Shown: positions 16,195 to 25,003, numbered from the stretch's first letter. The stretch: 64,000 nt of DNA from Antricoccus suffuscus (GCF_003003235.1 NZ_PVUE01000003.1:62001-126000), one strand, 5' to 3'. Notes: generated by a model not told the origin, from the sequence alone. Translations and numbers: made by a program.

Positions 16195-17831
16195 TGTTTG
16201 GAGTTCCTTCCGTCGGGTGACATTGGTGATTCTGGTGAGTCGGGCGCCTCTAAGGACGCGTCGATGAGCGCTTGGCGCAGGTTGACGCGCTGCAGCTTTC
16301 CGCTGGCAGTGCGGGGGAGCTCGTCCCACACGACGACCTTCCGGGCGGTCGCGTGCCGGCCGACGCGCTCGCCGACCCAGGCGCGCAAAATGTTATGCAG
16401 GTCGGCTGGTTCCTCGCCGTTGAGTACGACGTGCGCGGTGACGATGGTGCCTTTGACCGGGTCGGGAATGCCGACGACGCCCGCGTCGGCGATCAAAGGG
16501 TGTGCCATGAGCGCGGTCTCGACCTCCGATGGGCCGACATTCATGCCGGAGGCAACGATGACGTCGTCGGCCCGGGACTCGTACCAAAAGCGACCGTCCT
16601 CGTCTCGGCGTACCAGGTCCTCGGTGACAAACCAGTCGGCGTGGAAGCGCGCTTCCCACTCAGGCATCCGGTTCCAATAGCCGCGGCTGATCAGGTGTCC
16701 GTTGTCCTTCACGGCGAGCCTGCCGACCCCGATACCGCTGATCGGATTCATGTCGTCGTCCAGTATCTCCACGTCGTAGCCGGGGAGGGCGATGCCCATC
16801 GAGCCCGGTATCGGCGGTGGCGCTCCCGGCGTACGCAGGTTGCCCACAACCATGCCGATCTCGGACAGGCCGTAGCAGTCGTAGATCGTGACGTCCGCAT
16901 TGTCCTGGAACCATTGTGCGGTCGGCGCATCGAGCGGTTCTCCCGCGCTCGAGGCGGCAGTGAAGCCCGCCGGAATCGCGTCGGAGCCTCCGCTGGCCAG
17001 TTGCCGGTACGCCGTCGGTGCGGCTGCCAGATGGTGTGCTCCGCTGCGGTCCATGACGGCCCACCACTCGGTGGCCTTGAAGGGACCTTCGTAGATGACC
17101 CGCGGGTTGCCGGCCGACAAAGGCGCGAGTCCGGTGGTGAAGAGCCCAAACGACCAGCCGGCGTCGGCGCCGGAGAACAGCACCTCGCCGGGCTGCAGCG
17201 CCAGAGCGTGGGTGATGTACGACGACAGGCCGATGATGATGTCGTGCGGCATCAGGCAGCCCTTGGGCTTACCGGTGGTGCCCGATGTGTACATGATGGT
17301 CGCGAGGTCATCAGCCTTCGTCGGCGCGGGAGCGTAGTCGCCGATCGACGTGTCGACGTCACCGAAAATGGGGCCGTCGGCGTCGACCACAATCCTTGCC
17401 AGATCGGGGAAGTCGGCCTGGACATCATCGAGCAGATGCTCACTGACCGAGTCGGTGATCATGACGCCAGGCTGGCTGTCGTCCATCCGTACCCGCAGGC
17501 CATCGCCGCTGAAGCCGCTGAACAGCGGTACGTAGATCGCTCCGAGATACCAGACAGCGAGTGCCGCCGTGAGCGATTCGGGCCGTTTGCTGAACATCCC
17601 GGCGACCCGGTCTCCCCGGCCGACGCCAAGTTCGCCGAGCCGCGCGGCCAGTTGCATCACCTGGTTGCGGATCTGGGCACCGGACAACTCGATGACCGAG
17701 CCGTCGGTGCGGCACCAGATGATCGCGCGCTGTTCGGGAAGCGCGATTCCGCTTGCGTTGTAGGTGCCGTCCGCTGTGACACCACCGCGGCGTGCGGCGT
17801 CCTCCCATGACCAATGTGGATCAAAATTCAT
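16191..17831 (-). CDS. AMP-dependent acyl-CoA synthetase
   Basis: A 546-residue member of the ANL adenylate-forming superfamily. The P-loop-like motif is TIMYTSGTTGKPKG (near residue 190). The C-terminal hinge contains DDVIVASGMNVGPSEVET, and the catalytic Lys lies in LPRTASGKLQR. Overall it resembles the benzoate/acetate/medium-chain CoA ligase group. It is the first gene of a two-gene unit with the solute-binding lipoprotein, divergent from a TetR gene. An operator-like palindrome lies upstream, so it is likely repressed by that TetR until substrate is present. Confidence 0.93.
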   Translation of the reverse strand: MNFDPHWSWEDAARRGGVTADGTYNASGIALPEQRAIIWCRTDGSVIELSGAQIRNQVMQLAARLGELGVGRGDRVAGMFSKRPESLTAALAVWYLGAIYVPLFSGFSGDGLRVRMDDSQPGVMITDSVSEHLLDDVQADFPDLARIVVDADGPIFGDVDTSIGDYAPAPTKADDLATIMYTSGTTGKPKGCLMPHDIIIGLSSYITHALALQPGEVLFSGADAGWSFGLFTTGLAPLSAGNPRVIYEGPFKATEWWAVMDRSGAHHLAAAPTAYRQLASGGSDAIPAGFTAASSAGEPLDAPTAQWFQDNADVTIYDCYGLSEIGMVVGNLRTPGAPPPIPGSMGIALPGYDVEILDDDMNPISGIGVGRLAVKDNGHLISRGYWNRMPEWEARFHADWFVTEDLVRRDEDGRFWYESRADDVIVASGMNVGPSEVETALMAHPLIADAGVVGIPDPVKGTIVTAHVVLNGEEPADLHNILRAWVGERVGRHATARKVVVWDELPRTASGKLQRVNLRQALIDASLEAPDSPESPMSPDGRNSKQ

Positions 17832-17862
17832 TAGGCCTCAACAGTGTTCCGTGTATCTTCTC

Positions 17863-17880
17863 GGTCTAGACCGATTGGTT
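17863..17880. promoter_or_regulatory. Candidate TetR operator between acyl-CoA synthetase and tetR
   Basis: GGTCTAGACC (17863-17872) is a perfect palindrome that runs into TAGACCGATTGGTT (17867-17880). The latter matches 14 of the 16 bases of the palindrome at the tetR stop codon (18580-18595). It sits 32 bp upstream of the acyl-CoA synthetase start and 88 bp before the TetR start, a good place to repress both. Confidence 0.6.
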
Positions 17881-17967
17881 TGTCTGAACGATAAATGGAA
17901 TCGCGAGGTTTTCAGTGTTCCGTCACCAATTTGTATCTAAAGCGTCCGCCGCGGGGGTTCGTTACTC

Positions 17968-18582
17968 ATGACCCGAACTGCTGCGGACAGTCCGCCGAAG
18001 CCGCGCGGAGCGGCGACCCGTCAGCGTATCGTCACGGCCGCGACCGAGCTGTTTTCCGCGCGGGGTTATCACGGCACCGGCGTCGCGGAGCTCCTCGAGG
18101 TCGCTCAGGTCAGTCGCGGTTCCTTCTACCACCATTTCGACGACAAAGAGGCCGTGCTCTACGAGATCAGCCTCGTCCCGGTCGAGAACATGTGCATCGT
18201 CAGCTCCCGTATCGCGGCTGATGGAACGCCTGCTACAGAGCGAATTCGACGACTCGCCGCCGTCCTAGTCGAGGACATCGGCGTACATCAGGCGCAGTGG
18301 CGAGTGTTCCTCAGGGATTTCGAGTATCTGTCGGAGGATCGCCGCGCCGCCGTACTCGCCGCCCGCGATCGTTTCGAGTCCTACTGGGAGCAGGTGCTCG
18401 ATGCCGGATACCGAAGCGGCGAGTTCCGGGAGATCTCGAAACTGCGCGTGAAGGGCATCCTCGGGATGTTTAATTTCAGCGTGCTGTGGATGGATCCGGT
18501 CGGACCGGTCTCCCCTCGCGAGATCGCCGAGGATTTCGTCGAGCTGATCCTGGCCGGCATCTGTGTTGACGCGTCTGAGTAG
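17968..18582 (+). CDS. TetR-family transcriptional regulator
   Basis: A 204-residue protein. The N-terminal helix-turn-helix runs from ATRQRIVTAATELFSARGYH to VSRGSFYHHFDDKEAVLYE (residues ~12-65). The C-terminal domain resembles that of regulators of acyl-CoA and aromatic-acid degradation genes. It is divergent from the acyl-CoA synthetase/solute-binding pair, its likely target. The start ATG 17968 gives a short N-terminal arm. Its stop codon lies inside a palindrome that repeats the upstream operator sequence. Confidence 0.92.
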   Translation: MTRTAADSPPKPRGAATRQRIVTAATELFSARGYHGTGVAELLEVAQVSRGSFYHHFDDKEAVLYEISLVPVENMCIVSSRIAADGTPATERIRRLAAVLVEDIGVHQAQWRVFLRDFEYLSEDRRAAVLAARDRFESYWEQVLDAGYRSGEFREISKLRVKGILGMFNFSVLWMDPVGPVSPREIAEDFVELILAGICVDASE

Positions 18583-18595
18583 ACCGATTGGTCTA
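18580..18595. promoter_or_regulatory. Second operator-like palindrome, at tetR stop codon
   Basis: TAGACC-GATT-GGTCTA, an almost perfect palindrome that includes the TAG stop of tetR. It repeats the site at 17867-17880. It is in the convergent gap with the UbiA gene, not in an obvious promoter, so it may act through looping with the upstream site. Confidence 0.55.
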
Positions 18596-18616
18596 AATCC
18601 GTAGCATCCGTGGTTG

Positions 18617-19435
18617 CTATCGAAGTGCGCCTGATATCGCGATCAGCACGACGCAAACCGCGGCTGCCCCCACTGTGCATAGGAACGCCGCTTCCGACCG
18701 ATGATCGCGACGGGCACGCCAGAACCCCGCCGCCGCGAGGATAGCGGCGGCCACGAGTCCGCCCCAGTCGACCGGGGTCGGCGTACTCCCGCGGCCGAGT
18801 ACGACGACCGCCACGGCAACCAGTACCGAACCGGATGCGGCGACCGCCGAACCGAGCCGACCAATTCGATGCGGCAGCCCGTGTACGCCGGCCGCGGCAT
18901 CTTCGTCGATGTCGGGAAGCACATTGCCGAAATGTGCCGATACGCCGAGCAGTGCGCCGGCGACCAGCGCCCACCACGGCGGCCAACCTCCGCCGGGCAG
19001 AGCCAGTGTGGCGATCGCCGGCAGGCCGCCAAACGCGACGACGTACGGCGCCGGGGACAGGACCGTCGACTTGATGCCGAAGTTATAGGCCCAACCGGCC
19101 GCGGTGCCGGCGAGCTGGACTAGGCCGGCGCGCCAGCCAAGCCCGAGGGCGAGCGGGACGGTGAGGATGACGGACGCCGTGATCGCGATTATCACCGAGC
19201 GCCTGGATATCGCTCCTCGGGCGACCGGCTTGTCGGTGCGGCCGGCGGCCCGATCCCGCCTCGCGTCGATCAGGTCGTTGGACCAGCCGATCGACAGTTG
19301 GCCGGTGAGCACCGCGAGTGCCACGAGAGCGCAGGTGCCGATGGAGTTTCCCGTGACCGCGGTCAGAACGGTCGCGATGACGGTGACGGCAAGGGTCGGT
19401 ATCGGGTGGCACGACAGCAGCAACGAGCGACCCAT
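18617..19435 (-). CDS. UbiA-family prenyltransferase
   Basis: A 272-residue polytopic membrane protein. The first Asp-rich motif is NDLIDARRDRAAGRTDKP (from residue 53) and the second is NVLPDIDEDAAAG, both needed to bind Mg2+-prenyl diphosphate. About eight hydrophobic segments are visible. It probably attaches an isoprenoid to an aromatic acceptor. Possible partners are quinone biosynthesis or the phenolic product of the type III PKS operon at 23.4-26 kb, but the two are 4 kb apart and on opposite strands, so this link is inference. Confidence 0.9.
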   Translation of the reverse strand: MGRSLLLSCHPIPTLAVTVIATVLTAVTGNSIGTCALVALAVLTGQLSIGWSNDLIDARRDRAAGRTDKPVARGAISRRSVIIAITASVILTVPLALGLGWRAGLVQLAGTAAGWAYNFGIKSTVLSPAPYVVAFGGLPAIATLALPGGGWPPWWALVAGALLGVSAHFGNVLPDIDEDAAAGVHGLPHRIGRLGSAVAASGSVLVAVAVVVLGRGSTPTPVDWGGLVAAAILAAAGFWRARRDHRSEAAFLCTVGAAAVCVVLIAISGALR

Positions 19436-19442
19436 CCCGTAA

Positions 19443-19872
19443 CTTTAGTGGTGTATTCCGTGATCAGGTGGCTGACTAGAGCCGAACCGGCACCAATGCC
19501 CGCCATCCGTCACCAAATCCCGTCATTGGTCGCGCGTGCACCGTGTGTCCGGTTTTGGTGGCGTTTCAAGCGGGCTAAACACAGGCAGTAGCGCTCTTGG
19601 TCGATTTCGGATTCCCGTCGCGACCGCTCGAGCACAGATGTGCTGTTTGGCAGCAAGATTTCGCCTATCAGTGCTGCATGTTCATACATTTGTGTGCGGT
19701 TGTGACGACAGAGCGCGGCCGGACCAGCAGCGCCGCGTTTCGTATTAGACCTACGTCAGACTCAGCCACAGACCGTTCCAGCACGCCAGCACGCCGGCGC
19801 GAAGTCACGGGTGGTGCGTGGCGGGGACGGTCGTGACGGATGGTCCCGTATTTTGTGACGGATGGGCGGGAC
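19443..19872. other. 430-bp intergenic stretch with a short repeat
   Basis: No convincing gene. The 11-mer GTGACGGATGG occurs twice as a direct repeat (19833-19843, 19855-19865) and once inverted (19503-19513). Base composition is slightly more AT-rich than the flanks. Confidence 0.5.
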
Positions 19873-20697
19873 TCAGCCTGTGTAGCGCCGGCGTACCTTG
19901 CGGCGGACCCTGCGCGCGGCACGCCGTTCACGTTCGTGCAGTACGCCGAACGTGAAGCCACTTTCTCCCGGCAGCGATGATGCTTGCTTACCGATGCGAA
20001 GAAGGAACTCCGCGCTGGCAACTGCATCGTTGTGTTCGCCGAGGAGGTCCTGTAGCGCTTCGTGCCGCCGCACCTGTTTGTCCGCCCGTTTGCGGCCGAT
20101 CGCCGGCGCACCGAGTTCGGCGGCGTACCGCGCACGTTTGACCGCTTTGCGCGCCCGATGCAAGACAACAGGATCGCCCGACTTGGCGGCCTTCTTCAGC
20201 CTCGAAGCCGCGGTGTGGGTGGCGCGCGCGGTGAGTTTACAAATTGCTATTCGCGATTGCGTCCGGCGCACCGAGTCGATCTCGGCAAGCATGTGCCGGT
20301 AACGGGCGGTCGTCATATGGGCGCGGAGCCTGGCCTCGTGGCTGGCTAGCTCGGCGCTCAGCTCGATCCCGATCCGCGGGGCGACCGGGCCGACGATGAG
20401 CGGCTCGTCAAGGTCGTTCAGCAGAGCGCTCAGCCTTGTCGTAATGACCTGCCGGTCACGGACAGCTCCGAGTAGGCAGGCGTACCAGCGAAGTTCGCCG
20501 TCCAGGTGCTGTGCCTGCTCAGATTCGAAGTGGGGCGCAAACGTGCGCAGCGTGCTGCGGAACCGGCGTACGGCGACCCGGGTGTCGTGGATCGCTTCCT
20601 TGAGGTCGTTGTCCCGCTCCTCGCGCAGCGCGCGGTCGCCGACCAGGATCGCCTGCCGTTGCCGGCCGAGGTAGTCCGCTATCGGATCGATCGACAA
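19873..20697 (-). CDS. CHAD-domain protein
   Basis: A 274-residue helical protein with repeated His/Arg/Lys patterns of the CHAD domain (EAIHDTRVAVRRFRSTLRTF, VVLHRARKAVKRARYAAEL). CHAD domains bind polyphosphate through these basic faces, and some such proteins sit on polyphosphate granules. No CYTH/triphosphatase domain is fused here. The best start is a TTG at 20697 with no clear RBS, so the N-terminus is uncertain. The very basic C-terminus (RRAARRVRRKVRRRYTG) is typical. Confidence 0.9.
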   Translation of the reverse strand: MSIDPIADYLGRQRQAILVGDRALREERDNDLKEAIHDTRVAVRRFRSTLRTFAPHFESEQAQHLDGELRWYACLLGAVRDRQVITTRLSALLNDLDEPLIVGPVAPRIGIELSAELASHEARLRAHMTTARYRHMLAEIDSVRRTQSRIAICKLTARATHTAASRLKKAAKSGDPVVLHRARKAVKRARYAAELGAPAIGRKRADKQVRRHEALQDLLGEHNDAVASAEFLLRIGKQASSLPGESGFTFGVLHERERRAARRVRRKVRRRYTG

Positions 20698-20710
20698 TTT
20701 AGGTTCACCA

Positions 20711-20743
20711 CCACTTCTGCATATGGAGTCTAATGTTGGGCGC
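20711..20743 (+). promoter_or_regulatory. 33-bp promoter-region repeat, copy 1
   Basis: Starts CCACTTCTG, contains ATATGGAGTCTAATG and ends TTGGGCGC. It matches 23387-23419 at 31 of 33 positions, in the same orientation, upstream of the type III PKS. TAATGT (20731-20736) is a possible -10. It precedes the DUF1330 gene by 61 bp and lies just upstream of the divergent CHAD gene. Confidence 0.7.
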
Positions 20744-20804
20744 GCTGACTAGGGTGTCAGCGAAGGTGTCAGCGAAGGAAGCCGCTAGCGAAAGGAATCA
20801 TCCG

Positions 20805-21104
20805 ATGGCCAAGGGATACTGGATCGCCCGCGTCGACGTACATGACGAGGATGCATACGGGAAGTATCGGGACGCGAACGCCGCGGCGTTCGGCAAGTAC
20901 GGCGCTCGGTTCGTGGTGCGTGGTGGCAATTTCGAGACCATGGAAGGTACATCGCGAGCACGAAACGTGGTCATCGAGTTTGATAACTACGAGACCGCGG
21001 TGGAGTGCTATCGGTCGCCGGAGTACCAGCACGCAATGCAGTTCCGGTCCGGCGGCGCCTCCGAGGGTGATCTGATCATTATCGAGGGATACGACGCCCC
21101 GTAG
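20805..21104 (+). CDS. DUF1330 protein
   Basis: A 99-residue ferredoxin-like-fold protein starting MAKGYWIARVDVHDEDAYGK, with the usual DUF1330 centre (GARFVVRGG) and VVIEFDNYETAVECYRSPEY. Proteins of this family are small dimeric alpha/beta-barrel relatives. Some accompany monooxygenases, but no general reaction is known. RBS AAAGGAA (20791-20797). It is followed 60 bp later by the monooxygenase/esterase fusion gene on the same strand, so it probably shares a function with it. Confidence 0.9.
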   Translation: MAKGYWIARVDVHDEDAYGKYRDANAAAFGKYGARFVVRGGNFETMEGTSRARNVVIEFDNYETAVECYRSPEYQHAMQFRSGGASEGDLIIIEGYDAP

Positions 21105-21164
21105 CGGGAGAACTAGTTTGAAATTGCGATCGGCCCAACTAGCGAGATTACGTCTGGAGAAGTG

Positions 21165-23333
21165 ATGAGTTCGGTCGATGCGGAACCACTGCACGTCATC
21201 CTTGTCGGCGCCGGCATCGGTGGGTTGACTGCGGCGCTCGCGTTGCAGCATCACGGCGTTCGGGTGACGGTCCTGGAAAGGACGAGCCAGTTGACCGAAT
21301 CTGGGGCCGGCATTCAGATCGCCGCGAACGGCGTCCACGTGATGCGCGCACTCGGGCTCGAAGGCGACATTGCCGAGGCCGGAGTGGCGCCGGGCTCCTA
21401 TGACATCCGGGACCTTCGGACTGGACGGCAGCTCTGGTACATCCCGTTCGAAGATGTCGCCGCCCAGCGGTACGGCGCACCGATGTACAACCTGCATCGT
21501 TCGGACCTGATCGATTTGCTCAAGCGCGGGCTTCGCCAGGGCTCGGTGCGTACCGAGGCAAAGGTCGTAGCCGTCGGACAGGATGAGTCGAGCGCGTGGG
21601 CCGAGCTCGCGACCGGTGAGCGGATCACCGCCGACGCACTCATCGGTGCCGACGGGATCCACTCCGTCGTACGCACGCAACTGCGAGGTGACGAACCGCG
21701 CCAGTTCTCCAACATCCTGATGTGGCGCGGACTCATCCCGGCAGACAGGGTCGCTCACCTTGACCTGCCCGAAAACGGGAACTACTGGTTCGGTCCCGGA
21801 CGGACGTTGATCACGTACTGGGTCCGCCCGGGCGAGCTCTATAGCGTGCTTGCCTCGGTGCCGGTCGACGAGGTGAGCCGCGAGTCGTGGGAGGACACCG
21901 GCGACCTGGCCGGCCTGCTCGACTCGTTCAAGGACGCCGAACCACGCGCCCGGGGGATGCTCGAGGCGATTGAAACCGGTTTCATCACCGGGATGTTCTA
22001 CCGCGATCCCATCGACGGTTGGACTTCTGGCCGGATCAGCCTGCTAGGCGACGCGGCGCACCCGATGGTTCCATTCCTTGCCCAAGGAGCATGCCAGTCG
22101 ATGGAAGACGCCTGGGCGCTTGCGCACTGCCTCGCCGATCCGATGCACGATTCCGTGCCGGCGGCGCTGCAGGACTACGAGGCGCGGCGGCGACCGCGTA
22201 CCACCCGGGTCCAGGTCGGGGCCCGGGCGATGGTGAAACTCGTCCACGAGTCCGATCCGGAGCGAGTCGCCGTCCGAGACGGCCGGTTTCAAGGACTCAT
22301 GCGGATCGACCCGATCGCCGAACGCACGTGGGCATTCGTGATGGACTACGACATCACCAAGGCGGTGCGCGAACCAGCCGGTGACGTGGTGGGGCTCTCT
22401 GGCACCCGTGAGGGCGTCACGATGAACCGGCCGGAGAGCCAGCGTGCCCACGACCTGTGGCGGACCGCGTTCACTCAAGAAGACATCGCCCGCGGGCACG
22501 ACGGGCTACGCGAGGGATACGAGCGGTTCTTGACGACCAACTTTCCGACGCCGGCGGAGGCTACGTCTCGGTCGATCGAACTCGGCCGCGTCGACGCGAT
22601 CGAGATCTTAGGAGCCCAATCCGCGGTCGAGGGGCCTCATCTCCTGCACTTCCACGGCGGCGGTTACGTCGTCGGCTCCGCCGAATCATCCCTCGAGTAC
22701 GCCGCACGCCTGGCCAGCGCGACCAACGGTCGCTGCGTCGTGGTGGACTATCGCCTCGCACCCGAGCACCCTTATCCGGCAGCGCTTGACGATGCCCTGC
22801 ATGCCTACCGCATGCTGCGAGAGTCCGGGGTCCCGGCATCTCAGATCATCTTGAGCGGCGAATCGTCAGGTGCCGGCCTGGCCGTCGCCGCGGCACTGGC
22901 CCTCAAGGGTGCCGGCGAGCAGCTCCCCGCGGGGATTATCGCGATCTGCCCGTTCGCCGACCTGACCCTGTCCTCACCGAGCGTGGCGAAGTTTGACGGG
23001 CGTGACCCTGCGACCAACCGCGACTCGTTGACGAACATGGCCGCGATGTATGTGCAAACGCACGAACCGACCGACCCGCTGGTATCGCCGCTGTACGGCG
23101 ACCTGAGCGGCCTTCCACCGATATTCATCGCCGCGACCGATGGTGAAGTGCTCTACGACGACGCCCGGCGGCTGGCCGAGCAAGCATCTGGCGTGGGAGT
23201 CGAGGTCACGAGCCACTTCATCGAGGACTCCGTGCACGTGTTCCCGCTGTTCGCGTTCCTGCCGGAGACCACCGAGACCATCGACAGAATCGCGCAATGG
23301 GCGCGCCTTCTCGGCGACCGTGCAGCCAGATAG
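21165..23333 (+). CDS. FAD monooxygenase fused to HSL-type alpha/beta hydrolase
   Basis: One 722-residue open frame with two enzymes. Residues ~1-395 are an aromatic-ring hydroxylase of the salicylate/3-hydroxybenzoate group: GAGIGGLTAALALQHHGVRV near the start, DG motif GADGIHSVVR, and GDAAHPMVPFLAQGACQSME near residue 295. Residues ~430-722 are a hormone-sensitive-lipase-type esterase: HFHGGGYVVGS (~496), the nucleophile in GESSGAG (Ser ~567), and a His in DSVHVFPLF. No stop or frameshift lies between them. RBS CTGGAGA fits ATG 21165 better than GTG 21162. It probably hydroxylates a phenolic acid and hydrolyses an ester or lactone in one pathway. The substrate is unknown. Confidence 0.9.
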   Translation: MSSVDAEPLHVILVGAGIGGLTAALALQHHGVRVTVLERTSQLTESGAGIQIAANGVHVMRALGLEGDIAEAGVAPGSYDIRDLRTGRQLWYIPFEDVAAQRYGAPMYNLHRSDLIDLLKRGLRQGSVRTEAKVVAVGQDESSAWAELATGERITADALIGADGIHSVVRTQLRGDEPRQFSNILMWRGLIPADRVAHLDLPENGNYWFGPGRTLITYWVRPGELYSVLASVPVDEVSRESWEDTGDLAGLLDSFKDAEPRARGMLEAIETGFITGMFYRDPIDGWTSGRISLLGDAAHPMVPFLAQGACQSMEDAWALAHCLADPMHDSVPAALQDYEARRRPRTTRVQVGARAMVKLVHESDPERVAVRDGRFQGLMRIDPIAERTWAFVMDYDITKAVREPAGDVVGLSGTREGVTMNRPESQRAHDLWRTAFTQEDIARGHDGLREGYERFLTTNFPTPAEATSRSIELGRVDAIEILGAQSAVEGPHLLHFHGGGYVVGSAESSLEYAARLASATNGRCVVVDYRLAPEHPYPAALDDALHAYRMLRESGVPASQIILSGESSGAGLAVAAALALKGAGEQLPAGIIAICPFADLTLSSPSVAKFDGRDPATNRDSLTNMAAMYVQTHEPTDPLVSPLYGDLSGLPPIFIAATDGEVLYDDARRLAEQASGVGVEVTSHFIEDSVHVFPLFAFLPETTETIDRIAQWARLLGDRAAR

Positions 23334-23386
23334 CCGCTCGGCGACGTAGCCGGAGAACGACTTGTCCGTAAAATTCTGCGTTGACC

Positions 23387-23419
23387 CCACTTCTGAATAT
23401 GGAGTCTAGTGTTGGGCGC
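23387..23419 (+). promoter_or_regulatory. 33-bp promoter-region repeat, copy 2 (type III PKS promoter)
   Basis: Matches 20711-20743 at 31 of 33 positions. It ends directly at the ATG of the PKS gene (23420). TAGTGT (23407-23412) is 7 nt upstream of the ATG, so transcription from it would give a leaderless mRNA. TTGACC (23381-23386) is a weak -35 candidate, with a long spacer. Confidence 0.7.
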
Positions 23420-24484
23420 ATGACGACGATCGCGTCCGTTCATGGGGCACTGCCGCCGTACCGCTACCGGCAGGACGCGATCACCGATGCGTTCTGCGAG
23501 TGGTGCGTGACCAGCCATGCCGAGGAACTGCTGGTCCGTCGGCTCCACAGGAGTGCGCGCGTCGATACCCGGCACCTCGTCGTACCGCTTGAGCGTTATC
23601 CCGAGCTTGCCGACTTCCACGCGGCGAATGACATGTTCATCTCCCAAGGCAGCGTGCTGGCCAAGGAAGCGCTGGTCGGCGCGCTCGATGCTGCCGGAAT
23701 CCGCGCCGACGAGGTCGACGTAATCTTTTTTACGACGGTGACCGGCGTAGCGGCCCCGTCGATCGATGCGCGGATTGCCGGTGACGTAGGACTTCGCGCC
23801 GACGTGAAGCGAGTGCCGATGTTCGGTCTCGGCTGTGTGGCTGGCGCCGCAGGGGTGTCCCGGTTGCACGACTATCTCGTCGGGCACCCCGACGATGTGG
23901 CGGTGCTGCTGTCGGTGGAGCTGTGCTCGCTAACAATGCAGCGCAACGACACGTCGGTCGCGAATCTGGTCGCTAGTGGGCTTTTTGGCGATGGTGCGGC
24001 GGCCGTGGTCGCGGTTGGGGAGCGCCGCGCTCAGCTCGGCGGGATCACTGGACCGACCGTAATCGACTCGCGAAGCCATCTGTATCCGGACACTCAGCGC
24101 ACTATGGGCTGGGACGTCACCGGCTCCGGTCTGAAGATCGTGCTCGACGCCCATGTGCCTGAGATCGTCGAGAAATTCCTCGGTGACGACGTACGCCGGT
24201 TCCTCAAGGAACACCATCTCGAAGTCGCCGATGTCGATGCCTGGATCTGTCATCCTGGCGGGCCCAAGGTTATCGAGGCAATCCGCGACGTGTTGGAGCT
24301 GTCGGACGCGGATGTCCGGCTAACGTGGGATTCGCTTGCACAGGTGGGAAACCTATCGTCGTCGTCGGTGCTTCACGTCTTTGCCGAAACCCTCCGGCAA
24401 AGGCCGCAGGCGCCCGGCGCGATCGGCGTACTCATGGCGATGGGCCCGGGTTTCTGTTCCGAACTAGTCCTGCTGCGCTGGTAG
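23420..24484 (+). CDS. Type III polyketide synthase (chalcone/alkylresorcylic synthase family)
   Basis: A 354-residue thiolase-fold enzyme. The catalytic triad is visible: Cys139 in GLGCVAGAAG, His278 in WICHPGGPK and Asn311 in QVGNLSSSSV. Type III PKSs extend acyl-CoA starters with malonyl-CoA to form resorcinols or pyrones. ATG 23420 is the preferred start; an upstream in-frame TTG (23381) would put the promoter repeat inside the protein. It is the first gene of a three-gene operon with a methyltransferase and an FAD enzyme, the layout of phenolic-lipid clusters such as srsABC of Streptomyces griseus. Confidence 0.92.
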   Translation: MTTIASVHGALPPYRYRQDAITDAFCEWCVTSHAEELLVRRLHRSARVDTRHLVVPLERYPELADFHAANDMFISQGSVLAKEALVGALDAAGIRADEVDVIFFTTVTGVAAPSIDARIAGDVGLRADVKRVPMFGLGCVAGAAGVSRLHDYLVGHPDDVAVLLSVELCSLTMQRNDTSVANLVASGLFGDGAAAVVAVGERRAQLGGITGPTVIDSRSHLYPDTQRTMGWDVTGSGLKIVLDAHVPEIVEKFLGDDVRRFLKEHHLEVADVDAWICHPGGPKVIEAIRDVLELSDADVRLTWDSLAQVGNLSSSSVLHVFAETLRQRPQAPGAIGVLMAMGPGFCSELVLLRW

Positions 24485-25003
24485 GTGCGTGTGCTCTGGT
24501 TTACCTGCCTCGTCGCGGCCGTCGCGGTCGAACGTCTTGTGGAGTTGATCGTCGCTACCCGCAACCTCGCATGGAGTCGATCGCGAGGCGGGATCGAGTA
24601 CGGCGCCGGGCATTACTTTCCTATGGTCCTATTGCATACGGCCCTCTTGGTCGGCTGCGTCGTAGAGGTGTGGACCCGGCGTCCGCAGTTTCTCCCCGAG
24701 CTCGGATGGACGATGGTCGGCTTCGTCCTGCTCGCGCAGGCGCTGCGGTGGTGGTGCATATCGACGCTCGGCTACCAATGGAATACGCGGATCATCGTCG
24801 TGCCCGGTGCGACGCGGGTCCGAGCAGGCCCCTACCGGATCATGGCACATCCCAACTATGTGGCGGTTGTCGTCGAAGGAATCGCGTTGCCGTTGGTCTA
24901 CTCGGCATGGATCACTGCTGTCGTCTTCACGGTTCTTAATGCATTCCTGTTATTTGTGCGAATCCGCACCGAAGAGGCCGCACTTGAATCAACGTTGGCA
25001 TGA
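24485..25003 (+). CDS. Isoprenylcysteine carboxyl methyltransferase-like membrane methyltransferase
   Basis: A 172-residue protein with about four hydrophobic helices and the family's C-terminal SAM-binding signature GPYRIMAHPNYVAVVVEG. The GTG start directly follows the PKS stop (TAG 24482-24484) and its own TGA overlaps the next ATG, so all three genes are coupled. In phenolic-lipid operons the equivalent enzyme O-methylates the alkylresorcinol. True protein-prenylation is unlikely in this setting. Confidence 0.85.
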   Translation: MRVLWFTCLVAAVAVERLVELIVATRNLAWSRSRGGIEYGAGHYFPMVLLHTALLVGCVVEVWTRRPQFLPELGWTMVGFVLLAQALRWWCISTLGYQWNTRIIVVPGATRVRAGPYRIMAHPNYVAVVVEGIALPLVYSAWITAVVFTVLNAFLLFVRIRTEEAALESTLA

